A DNA stretch of 47,056 nucleotides from Clostridia bacterium. GTDB lineage: Bacteria > Bacillota > Clostridia > Oscillospirales > Acutalibacteraceae. The DNA is taken from NCBI GenBank assembly GCA_017937865.1, contig JAGBCU010000017.1:1-47056 (forward strand), read 5' to 3'. The notes under the pieces were generated by a model, which was not told the origin of the DNA, made no database searches, and was given only the letters and a program-made list of their open reading frames with translations. A program made the translations under genes and the position numbers. Positions 16,293 to 23,678 of the stretch are shown here, in pieces. Positions within the stretch are counted from its first letter, which is position 1; every line of letters begins with the position of its first letter.

Positions 16293-17108
16293 TTATACAA
16301 TAGGGAATTCAAGTAGTTTTCTTTCTTTAAAACGAACTACAGATTTGAAGCCTGCTTCTCTTGCTATTTCATAAGCAAGGGGAATACCGAAGCCTATTCT
16401 TTCTGCATAGTGAGAATCCGAGCCTACGCTTATTAACTGACCGCCTAATTCTTTGTATCTTTTTATAGTATCGATATCAGGTGAAGGTTTGTTTATTGGG
16501 TATTTAAGACCACCCATATTTATTTCAAGTGCCTTACCTTTTTCTGCGCAAAGCTTTAAAATTTCGTCAACCTTTTTAGAGTATTTATTGATATCCTCAA
16601 TATAACCGCAGATGTTAAAGATGTATCTGAAGGGATAAGTTATGTGAGCGAGAATATCAAAATTACCCCACTGAAGCATATTGATAAGCTCGTCAAAATA
16701 CTCGTTCATCATATCCTCAATATTTATTCCGTCAAAGGATTTCATATAGTAAAAATCCTCACGCTCTCTGAGATTGTGAATGGAGCCTATAACAACGTCA
16801 TAATTTTGAGCAGTAATAATTTTCTCTGCAAGCTCGGGTATATAATGAGGCTGAGCAAGCTCGATACCTCTTAAAATATCCATTCTGCCCTCAAAAGCAA
16901 CTTTAGCCTTTGAAATTTCAAAATAACTTTGAAGAGTTCTGCGGTCATATTCATCCTTATAAAAATAGTCTACTTCACAATGGTCTGTGAAAGCAACACA
17001 TTCAATACCGTTAGCCTCAGCAATTTCTGCCATATACATAGCGGAATGATTGCCGTCGGGTGAATTGTCTGTGTGAGTATGTAAATCAATAATTTTAATA
17101 TCGTTCAT
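16293..17108 (-). CDS. PHP-family phosphatase (histidinol-phosphatase-like)
   Basis: Metal-dependent phosphoesterase of the PHP fold, 271 aa. All metal-ligand motifs are seen: IDLHTHTD (H9, H11), AFTDHCE, IGSIHNL, DILAHITYP and GSDSHYA near the end. Closest in pattern to HisK-type histidinol-phosphate phosphatase, the eighth-step enzyme of histidine synthesis. No other his genes are present, so the substrate may differ. Ribosome site AAGGTTTAACTA. Transcribed alone, divergent from ispE. Confidence 0.85.
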   Translation of the reverse strand: MNDIKIIDLHTHTDNSPDGNHSAMYMAEIAEANGIECVAFTDHCEVDYFYKDEYDRRTLQSYFEISKAKVAFEGRMDILRGIELAQPHYIPELAEKIITAQNYDVVIGSIHNLREREDFYYMKSFDGINIEDMMNEYFDELINMLQWGNFDILAHITYPFRYIFNICGYIEDINKYSKKVDEILKLCAEKGKALEINMGGLKYPINKPSPDIDTIKRYKELGGQLISVGSDSHYAERIGFGIPLAYEIAREAGFKSVVRFKERKLLEFPIV

Positions 17109-17212
17109 TAGTTAAACCTTCTTTCAAATTGCACTCACTTTGAAGATAATATCATAAATCGACATAAAATAACACCCCTAATTATAAAAATCATAAAAAA
17201 TAAAATAATTCT

Positions 17213-17240
17213 TTTAAATGCTAACAGTTTGTGATAAAAT
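17213..17240 (+). promoter_or_regulatory. possible promoter of ispE
   Basis: TTTAAA (17213-17218), 16 bases, TAAAAT (17235-17240), 24 bases before the start codon. The -35 is weak. Confidence 0.35.
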
Positions 17241-17264
17241 ACAAGCAAAGGGAGGGCATAATAG

Positions 17265-18137
17265 ATGAAATTAAAAGCTTTTTCTAAAATTAATCTTCTT
17301 CTTGATATAACGGGTATAAAGAAAAACGGATATCACAGTCTTTTTACGGTTATGCAATCGGTAAGCCTTTATGACGTAATAACAGTTGAAAAAAACGGCT
17401 CAAATGAAATTACCGTTTCTTGTGATACTTCAGGTGTGCCTACAGATAAAAGTAATATTGTATATAAATGCGCTGAAAAGTTTTTTGAATATGCAGATAT
17501 AAAAAAAGACAAGGGTATTCATATCCATATTGAAAAAAACGTCCCCTTTGGTGCAGGTATGGGTGGCGGTAGCGGTGACGGCGCCGCTGTGTTGGTTGCT
17601 TTAAATAAGCTTTTTGAAACAGATTATTCTGATAAAGTTCTTTGCCGAATCGGTGTAAAGGTTGGGGCGGATATTCCTTTTTGTATCGTAGGCGGTACAG
17701 CCCTTGCTCTCGACACGGGTGCAGTAGTTGCTCCTCTTCCTGACATAAAAGATTACTACATTGTAATAGTAAAGCCTGATGCAAGCGTTTCAACTAAAGA
17801 GGCGTATACGGCGGTTGATGCGGTAGAAAATATGAAGCATCCTAAAAACAATACTATGTTAGAGTTATTGGCGGATGCTGAATGTGACGAAGCCTTAAAA
17901 TACTGTGCAAACGTATTTGAACAAGCATTTGATATCCCCGGTAGAGTTGATATTAAAGATACTTTTAATAAAAACGGTGCTTTAGCCGCTTGTATGACCG
18001 GCTCAGGCTCTGCCATATACGGAATATTCTCCGATGAAGAAAGTGCCGTGAAAAGTGCGGAAAACTTAAAAACTGACTTTAAAAACGTTTATATTTGCCG
18101 TCCTGAAAAAACAGGTGTGGAAATAATTTCAAAATAA
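17265..18137 (+). CDS. ispE: 4-diphosphocytidyl-2-C-methyl-D-erythritol kinase
   Basis: GHMP kinase of the MEP isoprenoid pathway; phosphorylates CDP-methylerythritol with ATP. The N-terminal SKINLLLDITGIKKNGYHSL is the family signature with catalytic Lys8. The ATP-binding loop reads PFGAGMGGGSGDGAAVL (94-110), differing from the usual AGLGGGSSDAAA in having Met, Gly-Asp-Gly. The catalytic Asp lies in VGADIPF. Length 290 aa is normal. A good ribosome site (GGGAGGG) precedes the ATG. spoIIR follows after 74 bases. Confidence 0.94.
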   Translation: MKLKAFSKINLLLDITGIKKNGYHSLFTVMQSVSLYDVITVEKNGSNEITVSCDTSGVPTDKSNIVYKCAEKFFEYADIKKDKGIHIHIEKNVPFGAGMGGGSGDGAAVLVALNKLFETDYSDKVLCRIGVKVGADIPFCIVGGTALALDTGAVVAPLPDIKDYYIVIVKPDASVSTKEAYTAVDAVENMKHPKNNTMLELLADAECDEALKYCANVFEQAFDIPGRVDIKDTFNKNGALAACMTGSGSAIYGIFSDEESAVKSAENLKTDFKNVYICRPEKTGVEIISK

Positions 18138-18164
18138 AAATATAAAACTGAATAAATTAAAAAG

Positions 18165-18207
18165 AAACCGTCCAAAATCTTTGTGAAAACAAAACAGAGG
18201 ACGGTTT
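18165..18207 (+). promoter_or_regulatory. inverted repeat overlapping the spoIIR ribosome site
   Basis: AAACCGTCC (18165-18173) pairs with GGACGGTTT (18199-18207) across a 25-base loop. The right arm overlaps AGAGGA, the likely ribosome site of spoIIR (ATG at 18212). It could be a read-through terminator of ispE or could mask the ribosome site in long transcripts. Confidence 0.4.
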
Positions 18208-18211
18208 TATT

Positions 18212-18862
18212 ATGACTATTTTTAAATATAAAGCATTTAACGAAAGAAAAGATAAAATTCTGCTATCTGTAACTGCTATAATAATTATATTGTATATAGC
18301 TTTTTCTTTTACTTATTTTACTGCCTCTTCTGAAAGCGTAAGGGGTGATGTTGTAAGGCTTCATATTCTTGCAAACAGCGATTCTGAAGAAGACCAAGAG
18401 GTAAAGCTACTTGTAAGAGATGCTCTTTTAAACGAAAATACAAGGCTTTTATCAGGTGGCGTTAACACAGAAAATGCAGAAGAATACTTTTTAGAAAATA
18501 AAGAGAAGCTTTTAGAAACGGCTAAAGAAACTCTCGAAAAAAATAATTTTAATTATGATGCTTCAATCTCATTAGGTAAAGAATATTTTGAAACAAGACG
18601 TTACGGTGATTTAACTTTTCCTGCCGGGGAATACACATCGCTCAAAATTGTTTTAGGTGAGGGAAAGGGGCATAACTGGTGGTGCGTTATGTTTCCGCCT
18701 CTTTGCGTTCCTGCGGCAGATGACGTAGAAGCAGATGAAAGTAAGACCGCCACTTACCTCACTCACGGCGGAGAAAAAATAGTAAACGGCGGTAATAAGT
18801 ATGTTATTAAATTTAAGCTATTGGAAATTTACGAAGAGTTAAGAAATGAATTGCTGAAATGA
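18212..18862 (+). CDS. spoIIR: stage II sporulation protein R
   Basis: SpoIIR is made in the forespore and secreted towards the mother cell, where it triggers SpoIIGA to process pro-sigma-E. One membrane helix (about 18-38) acts as export signal. The conserved start of the mature part VVRLHILANSDSEEDQEVKL and the GHNWWCVMFPPLC motif identify it. Length 216 aa is normal. Its presence indicates a spore former, or one that has kept the pathway. No clear sigma-F promoter is visible to me in the short upstream gap. Confidence 0.95.
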   Translation: MTIFKYKAFNERKDKILLSVTAIIIILYIAFSFTYFTASSESVRGDVVRLHILANSDSEEDQEVKLLVRDALLNENTRLLSGGVNTENAEEYFLENKEKLLETAKETLEKNNFNYDASISLGKEYFETRRYGDLTFPAGEYTSLKIVLGEGKGHNWWCVMFPPLCVPAADDVEADESKTATYLTHGGEKIVNGGNKYVIKFKLLEIYEELRNELLK

Positions 18863-18875
18863 TGTAAATCAAGAA

Positions 18876-19718
18876 TTAAATAATCGCTTCACAATGCCTT
18901 GTAACGTGGCAACCCACGTTAACGGCAACGGGTAAGCCTGCTATGTGAGTGGGAGCTGCTTCAATATTAACTGCAAGGGCGGTTATATCACCGCCGAAGC
19001 CTTGAGCACCTATATTTAATTTGTTGACTTCAGTAAGCATTCTTTCTTCTAAAGCCTTATAAAACTCATCGGTATTTCTTAAAGAAATATCTCTGCAGAG
19101 AGCTTTTTTGGAAAGAAGAGCAACGCCCTCAAAGTCGCTACCGATACCAACACCCAGAACAACGGGTGGGCAGGGGTTAGCATCAGCAACCTTTACCGTT
19201 TCAACAACAAAGCTTACAATATCGTCAATAGTAGCAGAGGGTGTAAACATTTTAATTCTGCTCATATTCTCACTGCCGAATCCTTTTGGTGCGGCGGTGA
19301 GTTTAATTTTATCACCCTCAACAAGTGAAAGGTGGATAAGGGCAGGGGTATTATCGGTTGTATTAACTCTTTTTAAAGGGTCGCTAACGATTGAACAACG
19401 CATTTTGCCGTCAAGATATGCTTTCCTGACACCGTTGTTAACTGCGGTATTAAAATCACCGCCTGTAATATGCACGTCCTGACCTAATTCGCAAAATAAA
19501 ACTGCCATTCCCGTATCCTGACAAATGGGGATATTTAATTCCTTTGCAACGGAAAGATTTTTACACATATCGCAAAAAATGTTTTTTGCAATAGGTAAGC
19601 TTTCTTTATCTTTACTTTTATTTATACATTCTTCAAGGCTTTCGGGTAAAACTGAATTAGCCTTTAAAAAAATTTCTTCAACTGTTTTTTCAATTACACT
19701 TACGTTTATTTCTCTCAT
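18876..19718 (-). CDS. class I fumarase / L(+)-tartrate dehydratase alpha subunit
   Basis: Alpha subunit of the oxygen-sensitive [4Fe-4S] hydro-lyases that interconvert fumarate and malate (or dehydrate tartrate). Cluster cysteines are expected in IPICQDTG, ANPCPPVVLG and VGCHVTRHC, all present. Length 280 aa matches the free alpha subunit of two-subunit enzymes. The beta subunit gene is normally directly downstream, but here the next gene is convergent spoIIR only 13 bases away, so beta must be elsewhere. The ribosome site is weak (GTGAG). Confidence 0.92.
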   Translation of the reverse strand: MREINVSVIEKTVEEIFLKANSVLPESLEECINKSKDKESLPIAKNIFCDMCKNLSVAKELNIPICQDTGMAVLFCELGQDVHITGGDFNTAVNNGVRKAYLDGKMRCSIVSDPLKRVNTTDNTPALIHLSLVEGDKIKLTAAPKGFGSENMSRIKMFTPSATIDDIVSFVVETVKVADANPCPPVVLGVGIGSDFEGVALLSKKALCRDISLRNTDEFYKALEERMLTEVNKLNIGAQGFGGDITALAVNIEAAPTHIAGLPVAVNVGCHVTRHCEAII

Positions 19719-19771
19719 AAATTCTCACTCATAATTAATACTTTTAAATATTTAAGATATAAAAAATATTT

Positions 19772-19799
19772 AAACCGTGTCGCAGATACGACACGGTTT
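19772..19799 (-). terminator. terminator after yabR
   Basis: AAACCGTGTCG (19772-19782) pairs with CGACACGGTTT (19789-19799). Read on the minus strand it runs into AAATATTTTTTATAT. It closes the long minus-strand run that ends with yabR. Confidence 0.85.
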
Positions 19800-19806
19800 T
19801 ATGTAT

Positions 19807-20271
19807 TTAGCCTCTTTGGTTACCGCCACGACGAGGAGTTGAAGCACCGCGTTTTGCAACATTGCTCTTCTTAAGGTCACTCATTTTGTCGTCACTAATG
19901 CTTTTGAATTTTGCCATCATATCTTCAAAAGACATATTTTCGGGCTCTGAACGTTGTGTACCTGTCCAAACGGGAGGCTGAGATTTTTTTGGTCTGTCAC
20001 CTGCGGGACGCTTGGGTTTAGGCTGTTCTTCTTCCTGAGGAAGAGCCTTTTTGATTGAAAGGGCAATTTTGCCTTTTTCGTTGATATCGATAACCTTAAC
20101 CTTTACGATATCACCTTCAGATACTTTTTCATGAATATCTTTAATAAAAGTTGATGATACCTCTGAAATATGTACCATACCTGTAGATTTGTCGGGAAGC
20201 TCTACAAATGCTCCGAAATTTGTAATACCTGTAACTTTTCCTTCGAGAATCGAACCGATTTCTGCTGCCAT
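19807..20271 (-). CDS. yabR: S1-domain RNA-binding protein (YabR-like)
   Basis: Residues 1-75 are a single S1/OB-fold RNA-binding domain (GSILEGKVTGITNFGAFVEL, GMVHISEVS, VKVKVIDIN and GKIALSIKKA). A basic, proline-rich linker and an Arg/Gly-rich tail (STPRRGGNQRG) follow. This matches YabR, which lies after divIC in Bacillus, as here. Its molecular role is poorly known; RNA binding is inferred from the domain. Ribosome site GGGGTA. Confidence 0.9.
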   Translation of the reverse strand: MAAEIGSILEGKVTGITNFGAFVELPDKSTGMVHISEVSSTFIKDIHEKVSEGDIVKVKVIDINEKGKIALSIKKALPQEEEQPKPKRPAGDRPKKSQPPVWTGTQRSEPENMSFEDMMAKFKSISDDKMSDLKKSNVAKRGASTPRRGGNQRG

Positions 20272-20289
20272 ATTGTACCCCTAAATGAA

Positions 20290-20598
20290 TTATTCTGCGG
20301 AACCCGGTGTTATGTCAACGTAAACTCTTTCGTCGGGCATAACGTAACCCTTTTTCCTTGCATATTCTTCTGCAAGAGCAGCTTCATCACCGTTTTTGAT
20401 GGCGTCTTTAAGCTGGTCATTTTCGCTGACCTGACTTTCGTAAACGCTTTCAAGCTTGTTAAGTTCGGCTTCTTTAGCATTGATTTCGCTTTGAGCTTTT
20501 AAAAAGCTTACACCGAAATACAACAAAAGAATAAGACAGCCGACTATAACAATAACGCTGTATGGTTTGAACTGTTTCTTATTTTTGTTCGTTGCCAA
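20290..20598 (-). CDS. divIC: septum formation initiator, DivIC/FtsB family
   Basis: Small bitopic division protein: a basic cytoplasmic tail (ATNKNKKQFK), one membrane helix (about 14-33) and an extracellular coiled coil (SEINAKEAELNKLESVYESQ), then the family end motif AEEYARKKGYVMPDERVYV. It bridges FtsL and DivIB/FtsQ in the divisome. I choose a TTG start at 20598 with AAGGCGG eight to nine bases before it. This overlaps yabQ by 20 bases; a longer frame up to 20637 would run further into yabQ and begins without a ribosome site. Position between yabQ and yabR matches the conserved cluster. Confidence 0.85.
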   Translation of the reverse strand: MATNKNKKQFKPYSVIVIVGCLILLLYFGVSFLKAQSEINAKEAELNKLESVYESQVSENDQLKDAIKNGDEAALAEEYARKKGYVMPDERVYVDITPGSAE

Positions 20599-21139
20599 AG
20601 TTACTACCGCCTTTCTTTGATGATGCTTTTCCCACACCTAATATACACAATAAATTATACACATATAAACGTAGTTTTGGCAATACCCTTTTTTGCATTT
20701 TTGAAGACTTTTTTTCAGTTTTTTTAAATAATTCTTTTATTTTCAAAAAAGATTTATAAAAAAGTCTGTGCAAAAGCTTAAAGGGTAAAGAAATAACGGT
20801 AAAAATAAATTTTTTAATTCTTTTTATAATGGCAACAAATTTGTCGGTTAGCCTTATTGCAACAATACCGAAAGAAAAATAATAAAAGACGGCACCTATA
20901 ATTTCACCAATAATTATGTATGAGCGTATTTCACCCTTGTTTAAGGCAAGGATAAATATATAGCTGAAAAAACCGAAGGAGAAAAAATAAAGGATATCAA
21001 AAATAATAGTTGCGGTGCGACTTTTTGTTAAAGAAAGGCGGATTGCTCTGAATACATCATAAAGAATACCGAGAAGAAAGCCTACACCTAAAGAGGTAAG
21101 AAAAATTACGGTTTGCTCGCTTTGATGAACGTTATACAT
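20579..21139 (-). CDS. yabQ: spore cortex biosynthesis protein YabQ
   Basis: Membrane protein of the mother cell needed for spore cortex synthesis. Several hydrophobic helices fill the first 100 residues (LTSLGVGFLLGILYDVFRAI and the two following), then a basic tail rich in Lys/Phe. The GFLLGILYDVFRAIR stretch is the family hallmark. Its ATG overlaps the yabP stop by one base (TGATG), so the two are translationally coupled. Expression under sigma-E is expected from relatives. Confidence 0.93.
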   Translation of the reverse strand: MYNVHQSEQTVIFLTSLGVGFLLGILYDVFRAIRLSLTKSRTATIIFDILYFFSFGFFSYIFILALNKGEIRSYIIIGEIIGAVFYYFSFGIVAIRLTDKFVAIIKRIKKFIFTVISLPFKLLHRLFYKSFLKIKELFKKTEKKSSKMQKRVLPKLRLYVYNLLCILGVGKASSKKGGSNFGNEQK

Positions 21140-21420
21140 CAGCGGAATACTCGCGAAAAGAAGCTACCGGATTTATCGGGCACGTCAGCATAAGAAAGGG
21201 ATGAAATTCTACCCTCAATGCAAAGCTCCCCGATTTCAAGGGAAAGCTTTGTTATATGAAGCTTTTCACCCTTTACGGTTAATTCACCGTATTCCGTAGA
21301 AGCAATTATTGTTTCCTCATCAAAGCTTCCTACGTCATTTACACCCGAAACTGATAACTTTTTTCTGTCTTCAAGAATACAGTTATGGGGTAAAAGGCTC
21401 GTTCTTTTTTCATCTGTCAT
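21139..21420 (-). CDS. yabP: sporulation protein YabP
   Basis: 93-aa YabP-family protein, involved in spore coat/cortex assembly. It contains the family pattern LSVSGVNDVGSFDEETI, GELTVKGEKLHI, LEIGELCIEG and the terminal SFFSRVFR. Strong ribosome site GGAGGTG. A small ACCG/CGGT hairpin lies just upstream, between it and the Nudix gene. Confidence 0.93.
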   Translation of the reverse strand: MTDEKRTSLLPHNCILEDRKKLSVSGVNDVGSFDEETIIASTEYGELTVKGEKLHITKLSLEIGELCIEGRISSLSYADVPDKSGSFFSRVFR

Positions 21421-21484
21421 AATAAAAACACCTCCGATAATACCGATTTTATGCGGTAAAAACAGAGGTTAGAACAATATGAAA

Positions 21485-21982
21485 TTATTTTGTTTTTAAA
21501 TATTCGTTAATAACTGTATATTCACGGTAATACATGCTCATACAGTCTTCTGTTTTAGAGTTGTATTCGCCGAAAATATTCAAGGCTTCATCAATCGGCA
21601 CCCATCTGGGCATTACACCGTGGTCGATTTCGGTGCTTGTAAGTGATGCTTCACAGCTACCCAATATCTCACAAATAAAGTAATTATTTATATGTAAAGT
21701 ATCGTGCCAATATTCGTTCATAGTAACAAAAGGCTTTATTGCTTTTACTACAAGCCCCGCTTCTTCCTTTAGCTCTCTTTCACAACATTCCTCAAAGGTT
21801 TCCGTGTTTTCAAGACCGCCACCGGGAGTCATATATCTACCTAATCTTGATTCGTGAGTTAAAAGAATTTTTCCGTCTTTTATAATTAAGCCTCGGCAAC
21901 CTATTCTGACGAATTTCGGTGGCTCGGAATATGAGTCTAAATATTGATTTATAACAGGACAAGGGAGCTTTTGAGCCTTCAT
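21485..21982 (-). CDS. Nudix hydrolase
   Basis: Hydrolase of nucleoside-diphosphate-linked compounds. A perfect Nudix box GX5EX7REUXEEXGU spans residues 55-77 (from GGLENTE to REL and KEEAGL). The 165-aa protein is a single domain with no extra motif that would fix the substrate. It stands in a minus-strand string with HAD and M14 genes with small gaps, so co-transcription is likely. Ribosome site GAGGTAATAAA. Confidence 0.93.
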   Translation of the reverse strand: MKAQKLPCPVINQYLDSYSEPPKFVRIGCRGLIIKDGKILLTHESRLGRYMTPGGGLENTETFEECCERELKEEAGLVVKAIKPFVTMNEYWHDTLHINNYFICEILGSCEASLTSTEIDHGVMPRWVPIDEALNIFGEYNSKTEDCMSMYYREYTVINEYLKTK

Positions 21983-21991
21983 TTTATTACC

Positions 21992-22558
21992 TCATTTAAT
22001 CTTTGTAATTTTGTCACCTTTTACAAGATATGCGTTTTTACTTATATCAATAAGAGGTTGGTCGTTAAGAGAATCTGTGTAAAAATTTTCTATTTGTGTA
22101 TCCGGATATAATTCGAAAAATGCTTTTACCTTATTTTCTCTGAAGCAAAGCCTTTTTATTTCGCCTGAATCAAGGTCAATAACAGAGCCTATATAACGGC
22201 TTATATTAAGACGTTTACAGATTATCTCCAATGAAAATTCGGGGGAGCAGGATATTATCAGGTCATCGTCACTTTGCACGTCTTTATAAAACGGTTTTAT
22301 TTTGTGCATATGAGTATCCCAGAAGGTTTTCATTTCCTCGTCGATGCCACCGTGAGATTTTAAATAATCACTTACAATAGTTCCGTATTTTGAGAGAGCC
22401 TGCTCAACGGTTATTTTCCCTTGCTTGTATTTCAAAATAGCTTTAAAAAGCGAGGGGAGATATTTTAAAAGTGATTTATCCTTCTTGCAGTAATAAAGAA
22501 AGAAATCAACAACGCTTTCACCGTCGTAAATCGTATTATCAAAATCAAAAACATTCAT
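21992..22558 (-). CDS. HAD-superfamily phosphatase (IB-like)
   Basis: The N-terminus NVFDFDNTIYDGES contains the DxDxT nucleophile motif (D5, D7). Motif II appears as LIISCSPEFS and the acidic motif near the end as FYTDSLNDQPLI. A helical cap (about 20-85) lies between motifs I and II, as in HAD subclass IB (phosphoserine phosphatase-like). It could in principle supply the missing serine-pathway phosphatase, but it is far from serC-serA and the family is broad, so I do not assign a substrate. Confidence 0.85.
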   Translation of the reverse strand: MNVFDFDNTIYDGESVVDFFLYYCKKDKSLLKYLPSLFKAILKYKQGKITVEQALSKYGTIVSDYLKSHGGIDEEMKTFWDTHMHKIKPFYKDVQSDDDLIISCSPEFSLEIICKRLNISRYIGSVIDLDSGEIKRLCFRENKVKAFFELYPDTQIENFYTDSLNDQPLIDISKNAYLVKGDKITKIK

Positions 22559-22582
22559 TTTAACACCCCGTTGTAAAGGTTT

Positions 22583-23662
22583 TTATTTGTTTTCGGACAT
22601 CATTGCCGCTGCAATTGCATTTGAAGTCTGAGGGTAGTTAACAAAGCTGTAAAAGTCGGTATAGTTTTCGTTCCCGCAGGGAAGAATTTTGTTTTCGTTC
22701 TCGCTTAACTCAATACATATACCGGGGCGGTTGTAGGTGTGTCTGAACCAGTTTTCAAATCCGCCACCGTAATCCTTTGGCTTTTCGGTTGGGCTTGATG
22801 CAGGTACAAGCCCCGTTGCGTTTCCGATATCTTTTGCAAATGCTTCATAAACCGAGTTTAAAGCGGTGTTATATGTATCGCCCCAGAAAATACAGTTACC
22901 TTTAATGTGAACTGAAATCAAAAAATCAAATTCATTTTCTTCACAAAGGTTTATGAGGTTTTTTGTTTCTTTAGCGTCACCGCTTTCGTAGCCTTTAAAA
23001 TAAAAGTCTGCAGGGGCGGTTACGTTGTTGTTGATGCTTTCCCAGGCAATCGGGAAGTTTCTGTTTAAATCAACCCCGTTTTTATTTGCTTTGTATTCGG
23101 AAAGCTTTGATATTTTAACAAAGTCTTCGGCTTTATCGCGGGAATAAATAATTTCAAGCCCGTCGGGATTTATACAAGGGATGATGTAAAGAGTATAAGT
23201 ATCTAAAAGATTTTTAATATTATATTCTCCGTGAAAGCCTGTTGTAGTATAAGCAACACAATAATCCTCAACTACTTTAAGAAGGTATTTTGTAGTGATA
23301 TGCTCTCTTGCGTGAATTGCCCCAACAATAAGAGCCTTCTTTTCTCCGTTACCCAAAGAGAACATAAGCTGCTGTCTTCCTGCTTCGCTTGTACCAATTG
23401 AATAAAGTGATAAAAGCTTTGGAAAACGGTTTTTCAGCTTGTCCATATTCTTAGCGAGCGAAATATAGCTTTCTGCTTCAGATGTTATTATTAACGGCGG
23501 CAAAGCCTCGTTTTTGTTAAGCACAGCCTCTTGAGAAGAAACGGGTGCTTCGGGGGATGAGTTTATAAGCGGAATAACGCTTAACACAATACCCAGAATT
23601 AAAACGATAACACCGGTAACGGATAAACCAATGATAGAATTTTTATAAGTTTTATTACTCAT
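22583..23662 (-). CDS. membrane-anchored M14 zinc carboxypeptidase
   Basis: Residues 9-31 are a single membrane helix or uncleaved signal, with the rest outside. The M14 peptidase domain has the zinc motif HAREH (H117, E120), the substrate Arg in DLNRNFP, the third zinc ligand in ISVHIKGN and the catalytic Glu in CIELSENE. Members of this shape often cleave gamma-D-glutamyl bonds in peptidoglycan peptides, which would fit a cell-wall or germination role; that is inference. 359 aa is a complete domain. Ribosome site GAGGAT. Confidence 0.88.
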   Translation of the reverse strand: MSNKTYKNSIIGLSVTGVIVLILGIVLSVIPLINSSPEAPVSSQEAVLNKNEALPPLIITSEAESYISLAKNMDKLKNRFPKLLSLYSIGTSEAGRQQLMFSLGNGEKKALIVGAIHAREHITTKYLLKVVEDYCVAYTTTGFHGEYNIKNLLDTYTLYIIPCINPDGLEIIYSRDKAEDFVKISKLSEYKANKNGVDLNRNFPIAWESINNNVTAPADFYFKGYESGDAKETKNLINLCEENEFDFLISVHIKGNCIFWGDTYNTALNSVYEAFAKDIGNATGLVPASSPTEKPKDYGGGFENWFRHTYNRPGICIELSENENKILPCGNENYTDFYSFVNYPQTSNAIAAAMMSENK

Positions 23663-23678
23663 TTTAAAATCCTCAGAA

